Shown one piece after another: positions 7,232-14,195 of a stretch of DNA of 15,078 nucleotides. The stretch lies in NCBI GenBank assembly GCA_944385455.1, contig CALWXI010000115.1, positions 1-15,078 of the forward strand. The letters run 5' to 3'. The notes under the pieces are model-generated. The model saw only the letters and a program-made list of their open reading frames with translations. It had not been told where the DNA came from and did no database searches. Source of the DNA: an uncultured Oscillospiraceae bacterium (lineage in GTDB: Bacteria; Bacillota; Clostridia; Oscillospirales; Oscillospiraceae). Each line of letters opens with the position of its first letter. Within the stretch, counting starts at the first letter, position 1. The translations under genes were made by a program, and so were the position numbers.

Positions 7232-8755
7232 TCAAGCGTCATAATACAAAATGCAGTCCTCCGCACGGGCAAGCTCCGCCCGCAGGGCGTCGCTTTCCAG
7301 CTTCCTGCGTACCCGGCCCGCCAGGCCCAGAAGCTGAATGGTCACCAGAGGCGTCATCGCCACCATGGCCACCAGGCCGAAAGCGTCCGTCATGAAGTTG
7401 CCCCCAACCGCCTGGCAGGCGCCCATGGCAAAGGGCAGCATGAAAGTAGCGGTCATAGGCCCGGAAGCCACGCCGCCGGAGTCAAACGCCACGCCGGTAA
7501 AGATCTGCGGCACGAAGAAGGTCAGGGTCAGAGCGAAGATATAGCCCGGGATCAGGAACCACATGATGGACACTCCGGTAAGTACCCGCAGCATGGCGAT
7601 CCCTACGGAAACCGCCACGCCAATGGACAGTCCCCTCCGCATGGCGCGCTGGGAGATGGCGCCCATGGAAACCTCCTCCACCTGCTTGTTGAGCACATGG
7701 ACGGCGGGCTCCGCGGCAACCACGAAGTACCCCATGACCATGCCGATGGGAATCAGCAGCCAGGGCTGCTCCCCGGCAGCCACGGTGGCGCCGATGAGCT
7801 GGCCGGCCGGCATAAATCCCACGTTCACGCCGGTGAGGAACAGGACCAGACCCAAATAGGTATAGACAAGTCCGCTGGCAATCCGCAGCAGCTGCATCCG
7901 CTTAAAGCGCCGGGTGGCCAGCTGAAACAGCAGAAACATCAGGCAGATGGGCACGATGGCAATGGCCACCTCCTCCGCGTAATGGGGAATGGCCCGGACA
8001 AACTCGCGGGCGGCGTCCTTTGTCGTGGCGATGTCCGCGAGAGAGACGGAGGAATATGTGGCGCTGTCCGGTGTGTAGCAGATGCCCAGGATCATCACCG
8101 AGAGGATGGGGCCGATGCTGCACAGTGCCACCAAGCCGAAGCTGTCGCTGGTGGCGTTCTTGTCGCTGCGCATGGAGGCCATGCCCACGCCGAGGGCCAT
8201 AATAAAGGGCACCGTGATGGGACCGGTGGTAACGCCGCCGGAATCAAACGCCGCCGGAATAAAATCCGCCGGCACAAACAGGGATAAGGCGAACGCCGCA
8301 ATGTAAAATCCCACCAGCAGAAAGGACAGGGGGATCTGCAGCCGGACACGCAGCAGTGCGATCACCAGAAAAATCCCCACGCCCACCGCCACGGTCAGAA
8401 TCAGCGTCATGTTGGGCACAGCGGGAACCTGTTCCGCCAGGACCTGCAGATCCGGCTCCGCCACAGTGATCAGAGCCCCCAGCACAAAGCACAGCAGGAT
8501 CGGGAGGGCCAAACTCTTCGACCTGCCCAGGGCCGTACCGATGCCCTGCCCCATTGGGGTCATGGACAGGTCCACTCCCAGCGTGAATATCCCGACGCCG
8601 ACGATCAAAAGGATCGCGCCGAAGGAAAAAAGGACGATGGCTCCTGGTGTCAACGGTGCGATGGTCACGCTCAGCAGCAGCACAATCGCGGTGATGGGCA
8701 GGACGGAAGACAGGGATTCCTTGATTTTTTCCATGAGTTGCAGATTGATTCGCAC
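7232..8755 (-). CDS. DUF1538 membrane protein, tandem-duplicated (likely cation/proton antiporter)
   Basis: A 507-residue polytopic membrane protein containing two DUF1538 repeats. Matching blocks recur about 250 residues apart: AEPDLQVLAEQV (99-110) with AEPAVHVLNKQV (348-359); AFDSGGVTTGPIT (169-181) with AFDSGGVASGPMT (423-435); DSFGLVALCSIGPI (204-217) with DAFGLVAMVAMTPL (457-470). Conserved Glu and Asp residues inside membrane blocks suit ion translocation. From memory, a pair of DUF1538 proteins from Halomonas (UmpA/UmpB) was reported as a Na+/H+-type antiporter; here both halves are in one chain. I chose GTG at 8753-8755 because AAAAGGAG lies seven bases upstream; an in-frame ATG at 8777-8779 lacks a ribosome site. 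The final 30 residues are charged and cytosolic. It is first in an operon with the double PII-like protein. Family call is firm; function is inferred. Confidence 0.9.
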   Translation of the reverse strand: MRINLQLMEKIKESLSSVLPITAIVLLLSVTIAPLTPGAIVLFSFGAILLIVGVGIFTLGVDLSMTPMGQGIGTALGRSKSLALPILLCFVLGALITVAEPDLQVLAEQVPAVPNMTLILTVAVGVGIFLVIALLRVRLQIPLSFLLVGFYIAAFALSLFVPADFIPAAFDSGGVTTGPITVPFIMALGVGMASMRSDKNATSDSFGLVALCSIGPILSVMILGICYTPDSATYSSVSLADIATTKDAAREFVRAIPHYAEEVAIAIVPICLMFLLFQLATRRFKRMQLLRIASGLVYTYLGLVLFLTGVNVGFMPAGQLIGATVAAGEQPWLLIPIGMVMGYFVVAAEPAVHVLNKQVEEVSMGAISQRAMRRGLSIGVAVSVGIAMLRVLTGVSIMWFLIPGYIFALTLTFFVPQIFTGVAFDSGGVASGPMTATFMLPFAMGACQAVGGNFMTDAFGLVAMVAMTPLVTIQLLGLAGRVRRKLESDALRAELARAEDCILYYDA

Positions 8756-8772
8756 GGACTCACTCCTTTTTG

Positions 8773-8820
8773 CTGCCATTTTTTGGCAGTGTCTTTTTTG
8801 ATTTCATAATTAATATAACA
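8773..8820 (-). promoter_or_regulatory. Extended -10 promoter and leader hairpin of the DUF1538/PII operon
   Basis: TGTTATATT on the minus strand (8820-8812) is an extended -10 element with TATATT matching 5/6; no good -35 is seen. Start near 8805 gives a leader of about 50 bases. Within it CTGCCA (8773-8778) pairs with TGGCAG (8784-8789) around five T's (A's on the minus strand), a small hairpin that ends 6 bases before the AAAAGGAG ribosome site and might influence it. The rest of 8821-9080 holds no gene I can support. Confidence 0.4.
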
Positions 8821-9102
8821 GATAACGCAGGATAAAGTACAGAAAAAATCCAAATTCTTAACAAAATGTTTAGATTTGCGGTTTACCGCTTTCAGCGCAG
8901 CCGACCCAAACGCCGATAGATGCGGCCCGCTGTGCCGTTTATGTCTGAGGAAGCGTGCAGCTGCGAGAAGGATATCCCGCCAAAGGAAGATAAAGTAAAA
9001 GCCCTCATTCGGAAAGGCCCGGGATGCTCCATGGGCCAAAGACGGAGGGCGGGCATGGAGCGATCCTCAATGTAGATACCATTTCGTTCATGCTCCCCAA
9101 CC

Positions 9103-9144
9103 AATCGAAACTTCCGTCCAGGGCATGCCGGAGCTATCATCGTT
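9103..9144 (+). repeat. Intergenic element, copy A (shared with 13083-13124)
   Basis: AATCGAAACTTCCG (9103-9116) and CTATCATCGTT (9134-9144), 17 bases apart, match 13083-13124 with one mismatch in each block and the same spacing. The sequence just upstream (9082-9102) is also similar without gaps (about 26 of 35 bases over 9082-9116). TATCAT (9135-9140) is 5/6 to a -10 box. Copy A sits in front of a broken esterase gene, copy B in front of a broken aldo/keto reductase gene. Function as a shared promoter or operator is inferred. Confidence 0.4.
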
Positions 9145-9670
9145 GTGAAAGAAGGTGCCGCCACGTTTTCCCTCCAACAGATCCTCACGCTTTTCCTGAC
9201 ACTGACCATGCAGTTCAGCCTTGCCGCCTGCGCTCATCGCCCTGACAGAATATTTGCCGGATACCTACAACATCGATTCAGACCAGGTCTATGCCAACGG
9301 CTACTCCGGCGGCGGGGAGACCATGTCTCTGGCACTGGGCACACGGCCCGACCTGTTTACCGCCTACCTCCACTGCTCCTCCCAGTGGGACGGGGCCTAC
9401 GAACCAGTGGCGGAGGCCCAGGTGCCAGTATATCTGGTCATCGGGGAAGGCGATGAGTATTACGGCCCGGGACCTACTCAGGAAGCCTATGACCAACTCC
9501 ATACCTTGTATCAGGAGGCCGGACTCTCGGAATCCGAAATCGGTCGGCTCCTGGTACTGGACATCAAGGACGCGGACTACTTCCGCGCGGGAGGCGCCCC
9601 CAATCAGCACGGAGGCGGAAATCTGTTCGCCCGGGACCCGGAGATCATGGGCTGGCTGTTCCGGCAGTGA
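9145..9670 (+). pseudogene. Broken lipoprotein esterase (alpha/beta hydrolase)
   Basis: Two pieces of one gene lie in different frames. Piece one (9145-9231, GTG start) reads MKEGAATFSLQQ, then the hydrophobic ILTLFLTLTMQF and the lipobox LAAC, a bacterial lipoprotein signal peptide. Piece two starts near 9221-9236 in the next frame (ALIALTEYLPDTYNI) and runs 149 residues to TGA at 9668-9670. It carries GYSGGG with the nucleophile Ser, GEGDEYYG with the likely acid, and NQHGGG with the likely His, as in feruloyl/PHB-depolymerase-type esterases. The segment between signal peptide and active-site half, with the oxyanion-hole strand (about 100 residues or more in intact relatives), is missing. 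A deletion plus frameshift at about 9228-9236 explains this. The ancestral protein was probably a surface-anchored esterase. The N-terminal piece is less certain than the C-terminal one. Confidence 0.7.
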
Positions 9671-9771
9671 ACGCTGATACCCATGCGGGAAAAGAACGGA
9701 TCCATCCGAAAACCAGACCGCGGCCTCGGCGCTGGCTCATTCCGTTCCCGGCAATGGCGGATGCAGGGCGG

Positions 9772-9800
9772 TTGCAAAAAGCGTTCAAATGCGGTAAAGT
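9772..9800 (+). promoter_or_regulatory. Promoter of the Fe-S aldo/keto reductase
   Basis: TTGCAA (9772-9777) and TAAAGT (9795-9800) are 17 bases apart, each 4/6 to the sigma-A consensus. Start near 9807 gives a leader of about 21 bases containing the GGGAGG ribosome site. Confidence 0.5.
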
Positions 9801-9827
9801 TTGAAAAAAGAACAGGGAGGCGGAAAC

Positions 9828-10976
9828 ATGGAATATCGTCAGTTGGGCCGCACCGGTCTGCTGGTCGGTGAGATCGGCATGGGGTGCGAGGGCTTTGTGG
9901 ACAAGCCCTATGAGGAAGTCAAGGAAATGGTGGACGCCATGGAGGCGGGCGGGGTCAATTGCATCGACCTCTACACCCCCAATCCGGAGTTTCGCTCCAA
10001 TCTGGGCCGCGCCCTGCGGGGACGGCGGGAAAAATTCATCCTTCAGGCCCATCTGTGCACCATTTGGAAGGACGGCCAGTATCAACGCACCCGGGATCTG
10101 GCGGAGGTGCGGGAAGGGTTTGACGACCAGCTCCGCCGGCTGGAGACGGACCATGCGGAGATCGGCACGATCCACTATGTGGACTCTTTGGCAGACTGGG
10201 AACTGGTACGGAACAACGGTGTGCTGGACTACGCCAAAGAGCTGAAGGCTCAGGGCGTCATCGGACACATCGGCCTGTCCAGCCACAACCCGGAGGCGGC
10301 TCTGGCGGCGGTGAACAGCGGCGCCATCGAGGTGCTGATGTTCAGCGTCAATCCCTGCTATGACCTCCAGCCCGCCGGAGAGGATGTGGAGCAGCTGTGG
10401 AACGAACAAAACTACGCTCAGCCTCTGGTGAACATGGACCCCCAGCGGCAGGCGCTGTACGAGACCTGTCAGCGGCTGGGGGTGGGCATCACAGTGATGA
10501 AGGCCTTTGGCGGAGGCGACCTGCTCAGCGCCGAGCTGTCTCCGGCGGGAAAGGCCCTGACCCTCTATCAGTGCCTCCACTACGCCCTGTCACGGCCCGG
10601 TGCCGCCTCCGTCATGTCCGGCGCCCGGAATCTGGAGGAGCTGAAGACCAGCATCGCCTATGAGGAGGCCCCCGCGGAGGAGAGGGACTACGCCGCCGCC
10701 TTCGCCGCCCTGCCCAAGATCAGTTGGGTGGGACACTGTATGTACTGCGGCCACTGTGCCCCCTGTCCGGCCGGTATCGATGTGGCCGGCGTGACCAAAT
10801 TTCTGAACCTGGCCCAAGCCCAGGGGGAAGTGCCGGAAACCGTCCGGGAGCACTATGCCCTCCTGTCCCACCACGGCGGGGAGTGCATCTCCTGCGGGGC
10901 CTGTGAGAAGCGGTGTCCTTTCAGCGTCCCGGTGATGGAGAATATGCGCCGGGCGGCAACGCTGTTTGGAAGGTGA
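9828..10976 (+). CDS. Aldo/keto reductase with C-terminal 2[4Fe-4S] ferredoxin domain
   Basis: A 382-residue oxidoreductase with a TIM-barrel aldo/keto reductase domain (about 1-295) and a ferredoxin-like tail. Two clusters of cysteines are complete: C304, C307, C310 and C313 (CMYCGHCAPCP), then C353, C356, C359 and C363 (CISCGACEKRCP), enough for two [4Fe-4S] clusters. In the barrel, D47 and Y49 (CIDLYTP) and H116 (GTIHYVD) sit where the catalytic residues are expected. The usual Lys strand reads FILQAHL, with Gln73 where Lys is normal, so classical hydride-transfer chemistry may be altered. Such fused proteins are common in anaerobes and probably pass electrons between the clusters and a nucleotide or other partner. 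The ATG at 9828 has GGGAGG seven bases upstream. It has its own promoter and terminator, and lies beside a LysR gene on the same strand. Confidence 0.93.
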   Translation: MEYRQLGRTGLLVGEIGMGCEGFVDKPYEEVKEMVDAMEAGGVNCIDLYTPNPEFRSNLGRALRGRREKFILQAHLCTIWKDGQYQRTRDLAEVREGFDDQLRRLETDHAEIGTIHYVDSLADWELVRNNGVLDYAKELKAQGVIGHIGLSSHNPEAALAAVNSGAIEVLMFSVNPCYDLQPAGEDVEQLWNEQNYAQPLVNMDPQRQALYETCQRLGVGITVMKAFGGGDLLSAELSPAGKALTLYQCLHYALSRPGAASVMSGARNLEELKTSIAYEEAPAEERDYAAAFAALPKISWVGHCMYCGHCAPCPAGIDVAGVTKFLNLAQAQGEVPETVREHYALLSHHGGECISCGACEKRCPFSVPVMENMRRAATLFGR

Positions 10977-10985
10977 GCCGCAGTG

Positions 10986-11022
10986 CGCGGACAGGCGGAC
11001 GGGCCTGTCCGCGTATTTTTCT
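10986..11022 (+). terminator. Intrinsic terminator after the Fe-S aldo/keto reductase
   Basis: CGCGGACAGGC (10986-10996) pairs perfectly with GCCTGTCCGCG (11003-11013), an 11-bp stem with a 6-base loop, followed by TATTTTTCTT. It starts 9 bases after the stop codon. Its T-tract runs straight into the -35 region of the LysR promoter. Confidence 0.92.
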
Positions 11023-11050
11023 TGCTATTCGGGGCGGAAAACAGTAAAAT
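11022..11050 (+). promoter_or_regulatory. Promoter of the LysR gene
   Basis: TTGCTA (11022-11027, 4/6) and TAAAAT (11045-11050, 5/6) have a 17-base spacer. The predicted start near 11057 gives a leader of about 45 bases. Its placement directly behind the preceding terminator supports separate transcription of LysR. Confidence 0.55.
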
Positions 11051-11101
11051 AGTTCCCAAACAGGGCCCGATGGCGTGGGCGGAAAGGCGGTGGCGCGTGT
11101 G

Positions 11102-11995
11102 ATGTATAACCCCCAGCTGGAGACCTTCCTCCGGGTGGCGGACGCGGGGAGCTTCAACAAGGCGGCGGAGGAACTGTTCATCACACCGCCGGCGGTGATC
11201 AAGCAGATCACCTCTCTGGAGGCCGGCCTGGATCTGCAGCTTTTTATCCGCAGTCCCCGCGGCCTGAAGCTCACCAAGGCGGGCGAGTCCGTCTACCGGG
11301 ACGCCCAGTATGTGGTGCAGTACTGCAAGGACTCCGTGGTGCGGGCCCAAAATGCCGCCGAGGAGGGAGAGAAGGTCATCCGCATCGGAGTCTCCCCCAT
11401 GACTCCGGGACAGTTCCTGCTGGATCTCTGGCCGGCCATCAAGACCCACTGTCCCAACATCAAATTCAAGATGGTCCCCTATGAGAACACCCCGGAGAAT
11501 TCGGTGGAGATCCTGCGCAGCCTGGGACGGAACATCGACATTGTGGCCGGGCTCTTCGACCAGAATTTCTTGGAGAACCGGCAGTGCGCCGCCCTAGAGC
11601 TGTCCCGGGAGCCCATCCGCTGCGCGGTATCCATCTACCACCCTCTGGCGGCCAAGGACCATTTGACGGCGGAGGACCTGCACGGGGAAAACTTCCTGCT
11701 GATCCGCCGGGGCTGGAACCGGTATCTGGATCAGATGCGGGATGAGCTGTGGCGGGACCACCCCCAGATCCACATCGTGGACTTTGAGATGTTCAACATC
11801 CATGTGTTCAACCAGTGCGAGAACTCCGAGGACATCCTCATGACCATTGACAGCTGGCGGCAGGTCCACCCCCTGCTCAAGACCATCCCGGTGGACTGGA
11901 GCTACACCATTCCCTACGGCCTGCTCCACTCTCCCCATCCCACGCCGACGGTCCGGCGGTTTCTCAAGGCGGTCCGGACGGTGTATCAGTTATAA
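11102..11995 (+). CDS. LysR-family transcriptional regulator
   Basis: A 297-residue LysR regulator, a normal length. The N-terminal winged helix-turn-helix is clear: LETFLRVADAGSFNKAAEEL, then ITPPAVIKQITSLEAGLDLQ and LFIRSPRGLKLTKAGE (residues about 6-62). A linker helix follows, then the periplasmic-binding-like effector domain, with IRIGVSPMTPGQFL opening its first subdomain and FLLIRRGWNRYLDQM in the second. The effector is unknown. ATG at 11102 is preferred because the conserved domain starts right there; the ribosome site is weak (AAAGGCGG, 11 bases upstream) and in-frame GTG codons at 11075, 11090 and 11099 are alternatives. It has its own promoter and terminator. Its neighbours are aldo/keto reductase and alcohol dehydrogenase-type genes on the same strand, so it may control carbonyl-reducing genes here; that is inference. 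Confidence 0.93.
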   Translation: MYNPQLETFLRVADAGSFNKAAEELFITPPAVIKQITSLEAGLDLQLFIRSPRGLKLTKAGESVYRDAQYVVQYCKDSVVRAQNAAEEGEKVIRIGVSPMTPGQFLLDLWPAIKTHCPNIKFKMVPYENTPENSVEILRSLGRNIDIVAGLFDQNFLENRQCAALELSREPIRCAVSIYHPLAAKDHLTAEDLHGENFLLIRRGWNRYLDQMRDELWRDHPQIHIVDFEMFNIHVFNQCENSEDILMTIDSWRQVHPLLKTIPVDWSYTIPYGLLHSPHPTPTVRRFLKAVRTVYQL

Positions 11996-12021
11996 CTCGG
12001 ACATATATACTGCATAACTTT

Positions 12022-12052
12022 TCGAGACTTCTGCTGAAGTCTCGATTTTTTT
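12022..12052 (+). terminator. Intrinsic terminator after LysR
   Basis: TCGAGACTT (12022-12030) pairs perfectly with AAGTCTCGA (12037-12045), 9 bp with a 6-base loop, followed by seven T's. It lies 27 bases after the LysR stop. A TATAAT (12052-12057) overlaps its end and could be the -10 of the next gene, but no acceptable -35 is present. Confidence 0.93.
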
Positions 12053-12107
12053 ATAATAAAGGCACAAGCAGAAGCGTCCCCCGCAGGGACGGGATCAGAG
12101 GTGTGTC

Positions 12108-13080
12108 ATGAACAACTCTCTCTTTGAAACCAGGACCAAGGTTCTCTTTGGAGGCGGATGCGTGCAGGAGTATCTGGGCAGTTTCGTGAAGGGGTACGGC
12201 CCCAGTGTGCTGCTGGTCACGGAGGAAGGGGACTGCTGCTCCGGCGCGGCGGACGAGGTGCGGGACATCCTGCGACGGAGCGGGAAAACGGCGGCGGAGT
12301 GCGCCGCGGGGACCTGTGGGAGAACTTCGGCGAATTGCAGGGCGTGGTGGATATACCGCCTCTTCCGGTGGGCTTTGTGGCCTCCCATTTGGAAACCGGG
12401 GCCATCAGCGGGGCCGCGGGACTGATCCACGCAAGCCGGTGTGTCTGGCGGGACTATCCCCCCTGCGATCCCAAATTCGCGCTTCTGGACCCGGCCCGCA
12501 CCAGTGAGCTGTCCCGCCGGGAGGTTGTGCTTCAGGGTTTTCCGCCCTGGCCGGGGCGCTGGAGGAATACCTGGCCCTGACGGACGGCATGAGTGTCTCC
12601 CGGGAGTTGCTGGAGGTTCTGATGGAGGGGATGGTCCGGGACCTGCGTGCCTGTCAGCAGGCTCCGGGGGATGAAGACGCCCGGAGCAACCTGATGTGGC
12701 GGTGCGCCCTGTGGGGGAGCCGGTTCTTCCAGCTGGGGCGGCGGTTTTCCTTCCCGGCTCTGCCCGTGCGGGAGTCGGCCATCCTGTCCGCCTCTGACTG
12801 GGAGGAGTATGCCGGGATGCTGTCCGTTCTCCTGCTGTCCCTTTGCCGCCGGGAGGCGGAGCGGCATCCTGCGGCCATGGCCCGGCTGGCCCGCCGGGTA
12901 TGGGGGATCGCAGGCAGAGACGAGCCTGACCAGAAAGCGGCCCAAGCGGTTATCCGCGCCTTCGGAGAAGCTCTGCGGGAGCTGAAGCTGCCCGCGGAGT
13001 ACACAGAGCTGGATGATACGCTGCGGAACCGTTTGGATCCATCCGTTTTTGCTCAAAACCCTTTGGTATATACTGCGTAA
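12108..13080 (+). pseudogene. Iron-alcohol-dehydrogenase-family gene, broken in three frames
   Basis: Three consecutive frames together resemble an iron-containing alcohol dehydrogenase (intact relatives about 380-400 residues). Frame one, from ATG at 12108 with AGAGGTG upstream, gives the N-terminal domain (SLFETRTKVLFGGG, LLVTEEG, VRDILRRSGKTAAE) to about 12295. Frame two, about 12302-12540, resumes at GDLWENF and continues LPVGFVASHLETGAIS and PKFALLDPARTSELSRREV. Frame three, about 12540-13080, gives SALAGALEEYLALTDG, then the helical C-terminal domain (DEDARSNLMWRCALWG, ARLARRVWGIAG) to TAA. Between the first two pieces the Gly-rich GGGS-type NAD-binding segment (by family knowledge about 50-65 residues) is missing. 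The His and Asp metal ligands of the C-terminal domain are also not found. A functional dehydrogenase is very unlikely. Confidence 0.8.
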
Positions 13081-13082
13081 CG

Positions 13083-13124
13083 AATCGGAACTTCCGCAGC
13101 GCACGGATCTGCATTATCATCGTT
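13083..13124 (+). promoter_or_regulatory. Intergenic element, copy B, with candidate operator and -10 box
   Basis: Copy B of the element at 9103-9144. CGGAACTTCCG (13086-13096) is an inverted repeat (CGGAA-C-TTCCG). TATCAT (13115-13120) is 5/6 to a -10 box and would start transcription about 35 bases before the GTG at 13161. The -35 position (TTCCGC) is poor and overlaps the inverted repeat, as in activator-dependent promoters. Regulation is inferred. Confidence 0.35.
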
Positions 13125-13160
13125 CCTGCAAGAATGATACCCGCAAGGAGGCATTTGACT

Positions 13161-14163
13161 GTGAATACGCGCACATTAGGCGCGGACCTGACGGTCTCCG
13201 CCGTCGGGCTCGGATGCATGGGCTTCAGCCACGCCTATGGGCCCCCAACAGAGGACCGCAAAGCCATCCGGGCGATTCGCGCCGCTTTTGACATGGGGTA
13301 CACCCTGTTTGATACCGCCGAGACCTACGGCACGGCGGATGACCCGCACCGCAATGAGAAGCTGGTGGGAGAGGCGCGGCGGAATGTCCGGGACAAAGTC
13401 CAAATCGTCACAAAGTTCGGCATCCGGTTCGACGAGACCAGCCCGGAGGTGAACAAGCCCCTGATCCCGGATTCCAGGCCGGAGACCATCCGGGCCTCGG
13501 TGGAGGGTTCCCTCCGGCGGCTCCGGACTGACCACATCGACCTGTACTTCCAGCACCGTGCGGACCCCAATGTGGAGCCCGAGGCGGTGGCTCAGGTGAT
13601 GGCCGATCTGATCCGGGAGGGCAAAATCACCCACTGGGGCATTTCCGAGGCCGCGGAGGACTATCTGCGCCGGGCCCATACGGTGTGCCCGGTGACAGCG
13701 GTGCAGAATCGCTACTCCATGATGGCCCCGCTGGCATGAAGCGCTGTTTCCTGCTCTGGAGGAGCTGGGTATCGGATTTGTAGCCTTCTCCCCCATGGCC
13801 AACGGCCTGCTTACCGGAGCCTACGGGAAAGGGGAAGCGTTCGACCCCAAGCTGGATTACCGCAGCACCATGCCGCAGTTTACACAGGAGGCCGCAAAGA
13901 AAAATCAGGAGCTCCTGCATCTGCTGCGGGGGCTGGCCGCGCAAAGGAACGCCACTCCCGCGCAGATCTCTCTGGCCTGGATGCTGTGCAAGAAACCCTG
14001 GATCGTTCCCATCCCCGGCAGCCGGAAGACGGAGCGGATGCGGGAGAACGCCGGAGCCGCCGACGTTGCCCTGACCCCCTCCGAAGCGGCGCAAATTGAC
14101 CATATTCTGGAGACGGTCCCCATGTCCGCCGTGTTCGGCGGAACCGCGACCAAGAGCCGATGA
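13161..14163 (+). pseudogene. Aldo/keto reductase broken by one extra C
   Basis: An otherwise well-kept aldo/keto reductase. The first frame (GTG at 13161, AAGGAGG nine bases upstream) gives 192 residues to TGA at 13737-13739. It includes all four catalytic residues: D51 and Y56 in FDTAETYG, K85 in IVTKFG and H132 in YFQHR. The similarity continues in the next frame with WHEALFPALEELGIGFVAFSP, MANGLLTGAYG, and the NADP-binding end IVPIPGSRKTERMRENAGA, ending at TGA 14161-14163. Reading the run of four C's at 13726-13729 as three restores SMMARWHEALF, typical of the family, and a 333-residue enzyme. The break is therefore one base: a recent mutation, a slippage-prone site, or a sequencing error. 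The gene lies 33 bases before the lipoprotein hydrolase and probably shares its transcript. Confidence 0.9.
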
Positions 14164-14195
14164 AATTTTGAAAGAACCAGAAAGGATGAATCCCC

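Noticed and set aside
7157..8287. Long plus-strand frame of 376 codons opposite the DUF1538 gene
   Set aside because: It is rich in His, Gly and Gln with no domain pattern, and lies exactly opposite two clear genes with good ribosome sites; it is an antisense shadow of GC-rich coding sequence.
8941..9075. 44-codon plus-strand frame beginning MSEEACSCEKDIPP, faintly like the N-terminus of a CsoR-type metal sensor
   Set aside because: No ribosome site, no continuation into the conserved CsoR core in any frame, and the similarity is only a few Cys/charged residues.
8892..9209. Minus-strand 105-codon frame upstream of the DUF1538 operon
   Set aside because: Composition is unremarkable, no ribosome site or domain, and it overlaps the plus-strand signal-peptide remnant and repeat element.
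9645..10580. Minus-strand frame of 311 codons opposite the Fe-S aldo/keto reductase
   Set aside because: The opposite strand encodes a complete protein with eight ordered cysteines; this frame has no recognisable domain.
11075..11101. Nine-residue longer start for LysR
   Set aside because: The extra residues precede the conserved helix-turn-helix start, and none of the upstream GTG codons has a better ribosome site; kept only as an alternative.
12003..12020. TATATACTGCATAAC after LysR resembling TATATACTGCGTAAC near 13068-13082
   Set aside because: One mismatch in 15 bases is expected several times by chance in a window of this size, and here it merges with the LysR terminator stem.
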